NCBI GenBank assembly: GCA_963735455.1
Contig: CAVTKZ010000003.1
Span: forward strand, 1 to 64,000
Length of the DNA stretch: 64,000 nucleotides
Reading direction: 5' to 3'
Origin: Palsa-1033 sp963735455
GTDB lineage: Bacteria; Chloroflexota; Limnocylindria; Limnocylindrales; CSP1-4
This document shows positions 19,224-28,048 of this stretch, piece after piece. The number at the start of each line of letters is the position of its first letter. Within the stretch, counting starts at the first letter, position 1. Below the pieces are notes generated by a model, which did not search any database, was not told the origin of the DNA, and saw only the letters and a program-made list of their open reading frames with translations. Made by a program: the position numbers and the translations under genes.

Positions 19224-20161
19224 CCGGCGGACGCCTCGGCGGCGGTGATCGGGAGGGGCTTGCGCTCGAAGTCGGCGCTGCCGACCGGCACCGTCTGGCC
19301 GTCGGCCAGGATCGCCTGCTCCATCGACACGATCGCGACCTCGATCATGTCGTCGGTGGGCTGCTTGGTGGTGATCATCTGGATCAGGATCCCGGGGTAC
19401 ATCACGACCTTGATGATCGGGTTCGAGCGATGCCGGCCGCCGAACCGGAGGAGCTCATAGCCGACCGCGGCGATTACCGGGATGAGCACGATCCGGGTCG
19501 CGACCGACACCAGGATCGACTGCCGGCCGACCAGGCTGAAGGCGATGATCGAGAGGGCCAGGACGATCACCAGGAACTCCGTGCCGCAGCGCGGATGGGC
19601 CGTGGGGTACTTGCGCACGGCGTCGGTCGTCAGCGGGTCGCCGGCCTCCAGGGCGTGGATCGTCTTGTGCTCGGCGCCGTGGTACTGGAAGACGCGCCGG
19701 ACGTCGGGCGCCCGGCCCACGACCAGCAGGTAGCCGACGAAGATCAGGGCCCGGACCAGGCCCTCCACGAGATGCTGGGCGAAGCCGTTGTCGGTGTTGC
19801 TCGTGGTCAGCGCGGCGATCAGCAGGGGCAGCAGGAAGAAGACGCCGATCCCGGCGACGAGAGTCACGCCGAGCATCACGGCCACGGCCCCACGGCCCAG
19901 CTCGACGCCTGTCTCGGATGCGGCGAGCGACGCGCTGCGAACGAGCCAGCGGGTGCCGGTGACCAGGGTCTCGTACAGGACAACCAGGCCGCGAACCCCC
20001 GGCAGGCGTGAGATCCGGCTGCCATGGAAGCCGGTGTCGAGGCGCTCCTCGGCCCACACGATGTCGCCGTCCGGGGCCCGGAAGGCCACCGCAATCGCGT
20101 CGCGGCCACGCATCAGGACGCCCTCGATCAGGGCTTGACCACCGTAGGTGAACCTGGGCAT
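19220..20161 (-). CDS. DUF1385 family membrane protein (YqhQ-like)
   Basis: 313 residues. It begins RFTYGGQALIEGVLMRGRDA, the DUF1385 signature, and contains FQYHGAEHKTIHALEAGDPL and HPRCGTEFLVIVLALSI, both strongly conserved in the family. Four or five membrane helices. The molecular function is unknown; B. subtilis YqhQ is an uncharacterised relative. It overlaps the prfA start by four bases and starts 9 bases after rpmE, so it is part of the ribosomal operon. Association of DUF1385 with rpmE-prfA is common in Gram-positive-type genomes (from memory). Confidence 0.92.
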   Translation of the reverse strand: MPRFTYGGQALIEGVLMRGRDAIAVAFRAPDGDIVWAEERLDTGFHGSRISRLPGVRGLVVLYETLVTGTRWLVRSASLAASETGVELGRGAVAVMLGVTLVAGIGVFFLLPLLIAALTTSNTDNGFAQHLVEGLVRALIFVGYLLVVGRAPDVRRVFQYHGAEHKTIHALEAGDPLTTDAVRKYPTAHPRCGTEFLVIVLALSIIAFSLVGRQSILVSVATRIVLIPVIAAVGYELLRFGGRHRSNPIIKVVMYPGILIQMITTKQPTDDMIEVAIVSMEQAILADGQTVPVGSADFERKPLPITAAEASAG

Positions 20162-20170
20162 GGCCTAAGT

Positions 20171-20383
20171 CTAGGCGCGGACTTGGCGCTCCATCCGCTT
20201 CTGGAAGCGCTCAACCTGGCCGGCGGTGTCGATGATCGTCTGCTTGCCGGTGTAGAACGGATGGCAGTTGGCGCAGACATCGACGCGCAGCTCCGGCTTG
20301 GTCGAGCCGATCGTGTACTCGGTGGCACACGAGCCGCACACGACGTGGGCCTGGTAGTACCTGGGATGAATGTCGGGCTTCAC
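20171..20383 (-). CDS. rpmE: 50S ribosomal protein L31 (zinc-binding form)
   Basis: 70 residues beginning MKPDIHPRYYQAHVVC. It carries the C+ type zinc ribbon: Cys16, Cys19, Cys37 and Cys40 (CGSC, CANC), then HPFYTGKQTIIDTAGQVERF. The zinc form suggests it is the standard, not zinc-starvation, paralogue. It lies 72 bases downstream of rpmA and begins the conserved rpmE-prfA-prmC series. Confidence 0.96.
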   Translation of the reverse strand: MKPDIHPRYYQAHVVCGSCATEYTIGSTKPELRVDVCANCHPFYTGKQTIIDTAGQVERFQKRMERQVRA

Positions 20384-20455
20384 GGGATCGATTCTCCTCC
20401 GTCGCCTTCCGAACGGGACCGCGCCCGCCGGTGGTCGCCGGCTATCTGACTGGAA

Positions 20456-20746
20456 CTATGCCTCGGCCGCGACCGGCGAGGCTGCCTCGGCCGTCACCGG
20501 CTCGACGCGAATGCGCTTCTTGTGCTTGGTCTGGTGCTCGAAATGGACCTTGCCGGTGACTGTGGCAAAGACCGTGTAGTCCTTGCCCAGGCCGGTCCCG
20601 CTGCCGGACAGGAAGGTCATTCCGCGCTGGCGAACGATGATCGAGCCGGCCGGCACGAGCTGGCCGTCGCCGACCTTGACGCCGAGCCGCTGGCCGACGC
20701 TGTCGCGACCGTTCTTCGAGCTCGAGCCTGCCTTCTTGTGGGCCAT
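20456..20746 (-). CDS. rpmA: 50S ribosomal protein L27
   Basis: 96 residues: MAHKKAGSSSKNGRDSVGQR, then LGVKVGDGQLVPAGSIIVRQRG, matching L27, whose N-terminus reaches the peptidyl-transferase centre. It starts AHKKAGSS directly after Met, so there is no Firmicutes-type cleavable N-terminal extension. The C-terminal ~15 residues are Ala/Glu-rich. Starts 3 bases after rplU. Confidence 0.96.
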   Translation of the reverse strand: MAHKKAGSSSKNGRDSVGQRLGVKVGDGQLVPAGSIIVRQRGMTFLSGSGTGLGKDYTVFATVTGKVHFEHQTKHKKRIRVEPVTAEAASPVAAEA

Positions 20747-20749
20747 GGG

Positions 20750-21388
20750 CTACTTGTCCTTCTTCGGGGCCGGCTTCGACGCCGGCTTGGCGGCGGGCTT
20801 CGCCGCGGTCTTGCCGTCGGCCTTGGGGGCCGGCCGTGCGGCGGCCTTGACGTCGGTCTTGGCGGCCGGCTTCGCGGTGCTCTTCGACTTCGGTTCGGCC
20901 TTGGCAGGAGCCTTGGCCTCGGTCTTTGCCTCGGTCTTGGGCGGGTTCTTGGCGGCCAGCTTGGCAGCCAGGGCAGCGTCCTCGGCCGCCTGCCGGCGGG
21001 CACCCTCTTCGAGGCGCTCGCGCTCGGTCTTCGCATCGGCCTGGGCCTTGGCCAGGATGGCCGCCGCGCTCTTGCCGTTCAGGACGACATCGGTGATCCG
21101 GAGCAGGTGGAAGTCCTGGCGGTGGCCCTTCTTGACCCGCCGGCGGGCCTTGGGCCGGTACTTGAACGAGATCACCTTGCCGGCGCGGTCCTGGCGGACC
21201 ACCTCGGCGCTCACCGTGGCGCCCGAGACGAGGGGTCGGCCGATCGCCGCCTGGTCGCCGTCGGCGACGAGGAGGACCCGATCGAGCGTGATCGCGTCCC
21301 CGGCGGAGGCGTCGAGCAGCTCGACTTCGAGCTCCGTGCCGACTTCGACGCGGTACTGCTTCCCGCCGGTCTCGATGACTGCGTACAT
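20750..21388 (-). CDS. rplU: 50S ribosomal protein L21 with long Lys/Ala-rich tail
   Basis: Residues 1-103 are a normal L21: MYAVIETGGKQYRVEVGTEL, then KVISFKYRPKARRRVKKGHR and HLLRITDVVLNG. The next ~109 residues are an Ala/Lys/Pro/Glu-rich tail (KTEAKTEAKAPAKAEPKS, AAKPAAKPASKPAPKKDK) with no fold in sight. That doubles the usual ~103-residue length. The tail keeps a continuous frame with no internal stops, so it is real coding sequence. First gene of the rplU-rpmA-rpmE-DUF1385-prfA-prmC transcript. Confidence 0.95.
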   Translation of the reverse strand: MYAVIETGGKQYRVEVGTELEVELLDASAGDAITLDRVLLVADGDQAAIGRPLVSGATVSAEVVRQDRAGKVISFKYRPKARRRVKKGHRQDFHLLRITDVVLNGKSAAAILAKAQADAKTERERLEEGARRQAAEDAALAAKLAAKNPPKTEAKTEAKAPAKAEPKSKSTAKPAAKTDVKAAARPAPKADGKTAAKPAAKPASKPAPKKDK

Positions 21389-21449
21389 GGATCCTCAGGT
21401 GTGCGCGCCGGTCGCGTGCGGCGACGAGCGTTGTTTGGACATGGGACGA

Positions 21450-21469
21450 CGCCCAGACCGGTCCGGGCG
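21450..21469 (-). promoter_or_regulatory. Hairpin in the rplU leader
   Basis: A near-perfect 20-base palindrome lies about 62 bases before the rplU start and inside the predicted 5' leader. It can fold into an 8-pair stem with a 4-base loop. L21 leaders are known autoregulatory RNAs in other bacteria; whether this is one is inference. Confidence 0.4.
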
Positions 21470-21478
21470 CGAACCGAG

Positions 21479-21508
21479 ATTGTACGGTCGAGCCGCGTGG
21501 AGCGTCAA
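21479..21508 (-). promoter_or_regulatory. Sigma-70 promoter of the rplU operon
   Basis: On the minus strand, TTGACG (21508-21503) and TACAAT (21484-21479) are separated by 18 bases, close to the TTGACA/TATAAT consensus. The predicted start is near 21472, giving an ~84-base leader before rplU. This is the clearest promoter in the window. Confidence 0.8.
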
Positions 21509-21773
21509 CCGAGGTCGAGTAACCCCGGTCGCCCCTGGCCGGCCCGGCTTCTTGCCAAAACGCGACATCTTGCGGCCTTATGGTCGGTCGAGGCGCCCAA
21601 ACCCGCATCGGGGGAACGACGTCGGCATGGGGAGGAGCACGATTCTCGTCGCGCCCAGGGCCGGTGGGGCTTCCTCGACCCGAATCTCGGCCGTAAGGCC
21701 TGGAAACATCGAGTTTTGGCAGGGACACCAGGGCGGCGCGAGGCAACGCCGCGGGCACGGGGCCACTCCAGGG
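21509..21773. other. Gene-free stretch between rplU promoter and thioesterase
   Basis: Together with the rplU leader and promoter this makes a 385-base gap (21389-21773). In this remaining part I see no ORF with coding character, no RNA gene and no clear terminator. Confidence 0.5.
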
Positions 21774-22235
21774 TCAACCGCTCGCGAGACCTTCGCCCTC
21801 GAAGGCAGCCACCGCCTGGCGGTAGTCGTCGGGCACGGTGATCGGCTTTCTCGTGTCCGCGTCGATGAGGACGACGGTGAGCCGTGCCGTGCACATCAGC
21901 ATGTCGTCTCCAACCCGATACGCCGCGCATTCGTTCGTGAGACTCGAGCGGCCGATCCGCGAGGTGCGCACAAAGATCTCGAGCAGGTCGTCGAAGACGG
22001 CCGGCGCCTCGTACTGGACCTCGAGCGCACGCATGACGAACTGCTCTGCGCCATGCCATTGCGCCGCGAGGCCCAGATGACGGAGATATTCCCGCCGAGC
22101 GTGATCGAAATAGGGCAGGTAGCGGCCGTAGTAGACGACCCCCTGGGCGTCGGTATCGCTGAACCAGACGCGAGCCAGGGCGGAGTAGTGGAATGGCGGC
22201 CGGCGATCCGAAGGCCTGCCCGTCTCGAGCTCCAT
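21774..22235 (-). CDS. Acyl-CoA thioesterase, YbgC/4HBT hot-dog family
   Basis: 153 residues. The catalytic-type motif VWFSDTDAQGVVYYGRYLPYF holds the Asp of the 4-hydroxybenzoyl-CoA thioesterase family, and FDHARREYLRHLG follows. It hydrolyses acyl-CoA or acyl-ACP thioesters; the substrate is not known. ATG 22235 has no clear ribosome-binding site. It lies 9 bases after the small membrane gene upstream on the same strand. Confidence 0.88.
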   Translation of the reverse strand: MELETGRPSDRRPPFHYSALARVWFSDTDAQGVVYYGRYLPYFDHARREYLRHLGLAAQWHGAEQFVMRALEVQYEAPAVFDDLLEIFVRTSRIGRSSLTNECAAYRVGDDMLMCTARLTVVLIDADTRKPITVPDDYRQAVAAFEGEGLASG

Positions 22236-22244
22236 CGGCCGAGC

Positions 22245-22414
22245 CTAGACGATCGCCCGGTGCCGTGCGCCGATCTGATCCCGATAGCGGTTGCTGATGA
22301 GCTTGAGCACGATGAAGATGGCGATCCAGGTGTACTCGCCCACGGCCAGGTTGACGGCGGCGATCGGGATGCCGCGAGATACCCGGCGATGACGACCTCG
22401 TACGGAACGCCCAT
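22245..22414 (-). CDS. Small membrane protein, frameshifted
   Basis: About 56 residues of unknown function. ATG 22414 reads MGVPYEVVIAGYL. At 22371-22378 one base seems missing, and the frame continues as GIPIAAVNLAVGEYTWIAIF and VLKLISNRYRDQIGARH to a TAG stop. The joined product would be a single- or double-span membrane protein with a basic tail. The hydrophobic continuity across the break supports one gene. I do not recognise the family. Confidence 0.5.
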
Positions 22415-22438
22415 GGTCGAGACGGCCCCCCGCGCTAA

Positions 22439-22819
22439 TCAACTCGCTCCGGGAACGGGTCCCTGGCGCAGGCCGATCACGTTGCCGGACGGGTCCTTGA
22501 ACCAGGCTCCACGCGCCGGGCCAATCGTGGCGATGAAGTTGACCGTCTTGGGCGTCTCGTACTCCTCGAAGGTCACCCCGCGCGAGGTCAGGTCGGCCAC
22601 GACGGCATCGATGTCGTCGATCTCGAAATGAGTCACGGTCTGGCCCACGTTTGGCTGGCCCTTGCGAATGCCGAGCTGGGATCCATGCCCGGCCCCGACG
22701 CGAATCGTGAAGGGCGTCTCTTCAAGGATCTTCAGACCCAGCTTCGTCCCATAGAACTCCCGGGCGGCCTCGAGGTCCGTCACCGCGATCGTCGTTACAG
22801 CTAACGAGTCGACAAGCAC
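22439..22819 (-). CDS. VOC (glyoxalase-like) family protein
   Basis: 126 residues from GTG 22819, chosen because GGAGG lies seven bases upstream; a longer in-frame start at 22876 has no such signal. Paired beta-alpha-beta-beta-beta motifs: AVTDLEAAREFYGTKLGLKI, then QTVTHFEIDDIDAVVADLTS and WFKDPSGNVIGL. The final Asn/His/Glu metal pattern is only partly kept. A role in resistance or small-molecule conversion is typical for the superfamily; no substrate can be assigned. Adjacent to the small membrane gene. Confidence 0.85.
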   Translation of the reverse strand: MLVDSLAVTTIAVTDLEAAREFYGTKLGLKILEETPFTIRVGAGHGSQLGIRKGQPNVGQTVTHFEIDDIDAVVADLTSRGVTFEEYETPKTVNFIATIGPARGAWFKDPSGNVIGLRQGPVPGAS

Positions 22820-22913
22820 GCCCAGTCCTCCGGAGATCCATGCCCGCCGATCGCTTCGATCAAGGTCGGTCGGCAAATCCTAGTCGCGCGACCGACGGCC
22901 GACTAGCCGGAAC

Positions 22914-24602
22914 CTAGCGGGCGATGTCGCGCCGCTTGATGCCCCAGCTGCCGAGCAGGACGCCACCGACCGCCACCACGACGCAGGCGACGATTCCGAC
23001 CACGTCCCAATGGCCGATCATCGGCTGGCCGAGGTGCGCGGTCAGCGCGAGCTGGTGCACCCAGTCGGGCAGCTTGAGAGCCGGCGCCAGGAGGTCGATG
23101 AGGTAGGTCGCGACCACGACGAGAGCGGCAACCTCGGCGGCCACGGATGTCCGCCACAGGCCGCCGACGGCCACGCCGACCCCGACGATCGCGATCGCGT
23201 AGAGCCCGAGTGATGCCGAGCCGAGGAGCGCGTCGCCCGCGGCCGAACCGCCCGCTGCCGCGCCGAGCCCGATCGCGACAGCCACGATCGCCGTCATCAG
23301 GACGACTGCGGCAATCGCCGCGATGCCCCCCGAGGTCACCCAGCGGGCCGGCGACAGCGGGCTGGCAAGGATCTCCTCGAGGCGCCCGTCGGTCTCGTCC
23401 GACGCCCACTTCGAAACGAACGTCGCAGCGGCGAGGCCGGCGGCGATGTAGAAGAGCGCGACGTAGAGCTGGAGCCAGCCGCCGGCAGTGCCGAAGTCGT
23501 AGCCAGGGAAGATCGTCGCGAATGTCCCGGTGAGGCTCGTATCCCCGCCGATCTGCTTGGCGAACGAGCTCACGAGGGTCGCCATGAGGGCACCCATCAG
23601 CCCGAGGCCCAGGCCCCAGGCGAGCGCCCGCGGGAGCTGCTCGCCGAACGCTCGGGCAATCGGCCCCCGGACGCCGAGGACCTGGTCCGGCAGCGAGGGC
23701 AGCGAGACATTCGCCGTCACGCCCAGGTCTCGGCGACTGAAGGCTTCCACGCCAACAGCGAGGAGGACGATGCCGACGACGAGCACGGCGAAGAGTGCCG
23801 GCCAGTCGTAGAAGCCGGCCAGCGGGATATGGTCCTCTGTCCAGAAGAACGGGCTGACGTTGACGAGCGGACCGCCGATGTCCAGGCCGCTCATGACCCA
23901 CAAGACCACCATGACGAGCCCGGAAACGGCGGCCGAGCCGCCGCGCCCGAGCAGCGGCGCGAGGGCGAATGCCAGCCCACCGAAGCACATCGCGATGAAT
24001 CCGCACAACAGGGCGAACCCGATCGTGCCGACGAGCGGGATCTGGTCGCCCAGGGCGGCGTCGCCGAAGGCGTTCGAGCTGACGAAGATCAGGATCGCGA
24101 CGACGGCCATCGCCAGCCACAGCATCGTCAGGTGGGCGGCAACCTTCTCGAGGGCGATCCGGCGCTTGCCGAAGGGTCCCGAGGCGACGAAATCGAGGCT
24201 GCCCCGACGCGTCTCGCCGGCGAGCGTGCCGGACAGCGCGAGGATCGACCAGAGCGCCGTTCCGAGCATGAAGATCGAGCCGTACTTCCAGCTCATGTAG
24301 CCGCCGAGCGTGCCCAGCTTTGACCCAAGCAACGTGGCGTCCCCGAAGAGGTTGACCATCGAGGCCGGCAGGCTGCCGATGAGCTTGTTGACCTCGAGGC
24401 GGGACTCGGGGGTCGGGAAGACCGTCCCGATCGCGGCACCAAGGACCAGTGACAGCCCACCGAGGATCCCCGCGGCGACGATGAATGCGAGGCGCGAGTC
24501 GCGAACCGTCTTCCCATAGATGCTGCCGAAGCCGTAGAGGCGCCGGCGGAGCGGGATCGGCTGGAGCTGGCGGAGGGTCGTGCTTCCGGCGTCAGCTGAC
24601 AT
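22914..24602 (-). CDS. ABC-2 type exporter permease (fused tandem permease)
   Basis: 562 residues with about 12 membrane helices in two repeated halves (first span SRLAFIVAAGILGGLSLVLG; second half starts near residue 320, RALAWGLGLGLMGALMATL). Each half ends a cytoplasmic loop with an E-T-R/D-G-R/S-L-(D/E) pattern (ETRRGSLDFVASGPF, DETDGRLEEILASPLS), typical of TnrB/ABC-2 antibiotic exporters. It overlaps the ATPase gene by 11 bases. Together they form a complete exporter likely controlled by the TetR gene upstream. Confidence 0.88.
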   Translation of the reverse strand: MSADAGSTTLRQLQPIPLRRRLYGFGSIYGKTVRDSRLAFIVAAGILGGLSLVLGAAIGTVFPTPESRLEVNKLIGSLPASMVNLFGDATLLGSKLGTLGGYMSWKYGSIFMLGTALWSILALSGTLAGETRRGSLDFVASGPFGKRRIALEKVAAHLTMLWLAMAVVAILIFVSSNAFGDAALGDQIPLVGTIGFALLCGFIAMCFGGLAFALAPLLGRGGSAAVSGLVMVVLWVMSGLDIGGPLVNVSPFFWTEDHIPLAGFYDWPALFAVLVVGIVLLAVGVEAFSRRDLGVTANVSLPSLPDQVLGVRGPIARAFGEQLPRALAWGLGLGLMGALMATLVSSFAKQIGGDTSLTGTFATIFPGYDFGTAGGWLQLYVALFYIAAGLAAATFVSKWASDETDGRLEEILASPLSPARWVTSGGIAAIAAVVLMTAIVAVAIGLGAAAGGSAAGDALLGSASLGLYAIAIVGVGVAVGGLWRTSVAAEVAALVVVATYLIDLLAPALKLPDWVHQLALTAHLGQPMIGHWDVVGIVACVVVAVGGVLLGSWGIKRRDIAR

Positions 24603-25524
24603 GGCTGGCCTCGCGGCTGTCCTCGCCGGCCGGTGCCGCGTCGTGGCCGTACTCGGCCAGGAACGTCTCCTCGAGGCTCGGCTCGCGGCTCACGAAATCG
24701 AGCAGCTCGTAACGGGCCGCAACCTGGACCACGGGTGAGATCGGCCCGGTGACCTGGAGACGGAGCACGTGGTCCTCGGCGCTGACATCGCTGACGCCCT
24801 CGATGTGCTCGAAGGCCTCGGCCGGAACCGGACCGGCGAACCGCAGCTCGACCTGGTGATGGGCCAGGTCACGCAGTGCGTCGACTCGATCCACCTTCAC
24901 CAGCCGACCGTCGCGAATGATCGCCACCCGGTCGCAGGTCTTCTCGACCTCGGAGAGGACGTGGCTCGAGAGGAAGACGGTTCGGCCGTCGGCGACCGTT
25001 TCGCGGATGACCGCCGAGAAGGTCTGCTGCACGAGCGGGTCGAGGCCCGCGGTCGGCTCGTCCAGGAGCAGCAGCTCGGGCTTGTGCTGCAATGCGGCGA
25101 CGAGCCCGACCTTCTGCTTGTTGCCCTTGGACAGCTCCTTGAAGCGCCGGCTCGGATCGAGGTCGAAGCGCTCGATGAGCGAAGCCTGGTAGGCCGCGTC
25201 GACGCCGCCGCGGAGGTTGGCGAAGTACGTCAGCGTCTGGCTGCCCGTGAGCCGGTCGTAGAGGCTGAACTCACCGGGCAGGTAGCCGATCCGGCGATGG
25301 ATCGCCACGGGGTCGACCGTGCTCTCCACCCCGAACACGAAGGCCTTGCCGCTCGTCGGCCTGATCAGGTCAAGGATCGTCCGGATGGCCGTCGTCTTGC
25401 CGGCCCCGTTCGGGCCCAGGAATCCGAAGACCTCGCCCTGCTCTACGGACAGGTCGACGTCGATGATCCCGCGGTGCTCGCCGTAGGCCTTGGTCAGCTG
25501 CTCGGTCCGGATGATCGCGGTCAT
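24592..25524 (-). CDS. ABC exporter ATP-binding protein
   Basis: 310 residues from ATG 25524 (GAGGAG six bases upstream; the longer frame to 25581 lacks one). Walker A GPNGAGKT at 37-44, Q-loop region LPGEFSLYDRLTG, signature LSKGNKQKVGL, Walker B LLLLDEPTAGLDP and switch HVLSEVEKT. The C-terminal ~90-residue extension with DVSAEDHVLRLQVTG is typical of drug-export ATPases (DrrA-type). Drives the downstream fused permease; cargo unknown. Confidence 0.92.
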   Translation of the reverse strand: MTAIIRTEQLTKAYGEHRGIIDVDLSVEQGEVFGFLGPNGAGKTTAIRTILDLIRPTSGKAFVFGVESTVDPVAIHRRIGYLPGEFSLYDRLTGSQTLTYFANLRGGVDAAYQASLIERFDLDPSRRFKELSKGNKQKVGLVAALQHKPELLLLDEPTAGLDPLVQQTFSAVIRETVADGRTVFLSSHVLSEVEKTCDRVAIIRDGRLVKVDRVDALRDLAHHQVELRFAGPVPAEAFEHIEGVSDVSAEDHVLRLQVTGPISPVVQVAARYELLDFVSREPSLEETFLAEYGHDAAPAGEDSREASHVS

Positions 25525-25549
25525 GGCTGCTCCTCGTGCCGGCGCACTG

Positions 25550-26233
25550 TCAATCGAACCACAGGTGGAGGGTGGCGTCATCGAGCATCACCCACGAGCC
25601 CGCGGGCAGGCCCAGGACCCGTTCGTAGGCTTCGGTAAAGGCGCCGAGCCTGACCACGACCTCTTCGAACGAGACCGTGCCATCCCGGCGGGCCAGGAAG
25701 AGCTGGGTCGCGACTTCGTTGGCCCCGAGGAGGAGCGCGACGAGGACCGCTGCCGCGCCGTCCGAGGAGGTCGCCGTGAAGTCGCCCTCGACCATGCCCT
25801 GGTGGATGATCGCCGTCAGCAGCGGCGTGATCCGGGTGGCCGCCTCGCGCCGGAAGTGCTCGCGCACGACGCTGTTGGGGGCCGACATCCAGACCTGGAG
25901 CAGCTCGACGAAGAACTCCTTGCGCTCACCCTTCCAGGTGGCCAGGGTGGAGAACACGAGCTGGAGCTTGTCGATCGCGGCATGCGCCGGATCCTCCACG
26001 ATCGGCACCATCATCGCGATCGCCGCGTCGGCCATCCGCTCGATGACGGCTTCGAGGAGCGTCTCCTTCGACGAGAAGTAGTGGTAGAAGGCGCCCTTCG
26101 AAGCCCCGACGTCGTCGATCACGTCCTGCAGGCTGAACTGCTCATAGCCCTGGGTCTGGATCAGGCGCTGGGCAGCGTCGGTGAACGCGTCACGTCGGAG
26201 CGAGTGCGCTTCGGGATCGAGGGTTCGGGCCAT
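25550..26233 (-). CDS. TetR family transcriptional repressor
   Basis: 227 residues. The N-terminal helix-turn-helix at about residues 15-60 reads DAFTDAAQRLIQTQGYEQFS, LQDVIDDVGASKGAFYHYFS and SKETLLEAVIERM. The C-terminal ligand domain is variable, with GMVEGDFTATSSDGAAAVL near the end. It lies 25 bases upstream of the ABC ATPase on the same strand, so it probably represses its own exporter operon through the palindrome just before its start codon. Confidence 0.92.
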   Translation of the reverse strand: MARTLDPEAHSLRRDAFTDAAQRLIQTQGYEQFSLQDVIDDVGASKGAFYHYFSSKETLLEAVIERMADAAIAMMVPIVEDPAHAAIDKLQLVFSTLATWKGERKEFFVELLQVWMSAPNSVVREHFRREAATRITPLLTAIIHQGMVEGDFTATSSDGAAAVLVALLLGANEVATQLFLARRDGTVSFEEVVVRLGAFTEAYERVLGLPAGSWVMLDDATLHLWFD

Positions 26234-26245
26234 CTCGCCGGTAAT

Positions 26246-26268
26246 AATAAACCGCCCGTCGGATTATT
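26246..26268. promoter_or_regulatory. Putative TetR operator
   Basis: Inverted repeat AATAAACCG (26246-26254), 5-base spacer, CGGATTATT (26260-26268): arms match at 8 of 9 positions. It is an AT-rich island 12 bases upstream of the TetR start codon in a GC-rich genome and likely overlaps the promoter. The size and place fit TetR-family operators. Confidence 0.7.
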
Positions 26269-26486
26269 GAAAGAAGCATGGGCCAGGGAACATGGCAGCG
26301 ACGCGCTTCGTGACATCTGGCACTGGCGAGCCTCGACTCGTCGGTCGACGATCAGCCTGACGTTTCGGGACGACCGCCCGCCGGCTGACGGACGCAACGG
26401 CTGAATGCTCCCCAGCGCTGCAACGCCCGCATGTGCGGGCCCGGCTCTCCTGGGTGCCGCCCACGGAACACAGGAGGCAAGGCAGC

Positions 26487-28028
26487 ATGACCATCGCATC
26501 CAGGGAATTCACGTATGCAGCGCCGGGCGCCTCGGGCAGCCCAGTCCCGCTCAAGGAGCGCTACGACAACTTCATCGGCGGGCGCTGGGTCGCCCCCGTG
26601 AAAGGCCACTACGCCGTCAATCTGACCCCTGTCACCGGGCGGTCATTCACTGAGGTTCCGGTTTCGACGCCGGAGGATGTCGAACTGGCCTTGGACGCGG
26701 CCCACGCCGCCAAGAGCGCCTGGGGCGAGACCTCCGTCACCGAGCGATCCCGGGTCCTGAACGCCATCGCCGATGTGATCGACGCCAACAAGGAGATGCT
26801 CGCAGTCGCCGAGAGCTGGGACAACGGCAAGCCCGTGCGCGAGACCTTGGCCGCCGACATCCCTCTGGCTGCCGACCACTTCCGCTACTTCGCCGGCGTC
26901 ATCCGGGCCGAGGAAGGCTCGATCGGCGAGATCGATCACGACACCGTCGCGTATCACTTCCGCGAGCCGCTCGGTGTCGTCGGCCAGATCGTGCCGTTCA
27001 ACTTCCCGATCCTGATGGCCGCCTGGAAGATTGCGCCGGCGCTCGCCGGTGGCAACTGCACCGTGATCAAGCCGGCCAGCCCAACCCCCTGGTCAATCCT
27101 CAAGCTGGCCGAACTGATCCAGGACATCGTCCCGGCCGGCGTGATCAACATCGTCATCGGCCCCGGTGCCGAGGTCGGCCATGCCCTCGCGTCGAGCAAG
27201 CGGATCGCCAAGATCGCCTTCACCGGTGAGACCGAGACCGGCCGCCTGATCATGCAGGATGCGGCCAGCAACATCATTCCCTCGACCGTCGAGCTCGGCG
27301 GGAAGTCGCCCAACATCTTCTTCGACGACGTGATGTCAGCCGACGACGACTTCCTCGACAAGGCCATCGAAGGGCTCGTCCTGTACGCGTTCAACAAGGG
27401 TGAGGTCTGCACCTGCCCGTCACGGGCCCTGATCCAGGAGTCGATCTACGACCGGTTCATGGGCCGCGCCCTCGAGCGAATCGCCGCGATCAAGCAGGGC
27501 AATCCCCTCGACATCAACACCCAGATCGGGGCCCAGGTCTCCGCGGCGCAGCTCGCGAAGATCACCCGGTACGCCGAGATCGGCAAGGCCGAAGGGGCCG
27601 AGCTATTGATCGGCGGGGCGCGCAACGTCCTGCCCGGCGACCTGGCCGATGGCTACTACTTCCAGCCAACGGTCTTCAAGGGCAACAACAAGATGCGGAT
27701 CTTCCAGGAGGAGATCTTCGGCCCAGTGCTCTCCGTGACGACCTTCAAGACTGAGGCCGAAGCACTCGAGATCGCCAACGACACTCCGTACGGCCTGGGC
27801 GCCGGCGTGTGGGCCAGGGATGGCTCGCTTGCCTATCGCATGGGCCGCGGGATCAAGGCCGGGCGAGTCTGGACCAACTGCTACCACCTCTACCCGGCCG
27901 GCGCCGCCTTCGGCGGCTACAAGGCCTCGGGAGTCGGTCGCGAGACGCACAAGATGATGCTCGACCACTACACCCAGACCAAGAACCTGCTGGTCAGCTA
28001 CAGCCCCAAGCCACTGGGCTTCTTCTGA
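26487..28028 (+). CDS. Aldehyde dehydrogenase (AldB/acetaldehyde dehydrogenase type)
   Basis: 513-residue NAD(P)+-dependent enzyme that oxidises aldehydes to acids. Start ATG 26487 has a perfect AGGAGG nine bases upstream. The catalytic Cys is in FNKGEVCTCPSR (Cys308, with Cys310), the general base Glu269 is in VELGGKSPN, and the cofactor motif is FTGETETG. The opening PGASGSPVPLKERYDNFIGG and the CTCPSR loop are typical of the AldB/ExaC group that uses acetaldehyde or other short-chain aldehydes (family knowledge). It is monocistronic, followed by a stem-loop. The 218 bases between it and tetR hold no other gene. Confidence 0.93.
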   Translation: MTIASREFTYAAPGASGSPVPLKERYDNFIGGRWVAPVKGHYAVNLTPVTGRSFTEVPVSTPEDVELALDAAHAAKSAWGETSVTERSRVLNAIADVIDANKEMLAVAESWDNGKPVRETLAADIPLAADHFRYFAGVIRAEEGSIGEIDHDTVAYHFREPLGVVGQIVPFNFPILMAAWKIAPALAGGNCTVIKPASPTPWSILKLAELIQDIVPAGVINIVIGPGAEVGHALASSKRIAKIAFTGETETGRLIMQDAASNIIPSTVELGGKSPNIFFDDVMSADDDFLDKAIEGLVLYAFNKGEVCTCPSRALIQESIYDRFMGRALERIAAIKQGNPLDINTQIGAQVSAAQLAKITRYAEIGKAEGAELLIGGARNVLPGDLADGYYFQPTVFKGNNKMRIFQEEIFGPVLSVTTFKTEAEALEIANDTPYGLGAGVWARDGSLAYRMGRGIKAGRVWTNCYHLYPAGAAFGGYKASGVGRETHKMMLDHYTQTKNLLVSYSPKPLGFF

Positions 28029-28048
28029 GACCAGGCCCTGACCCAGCC

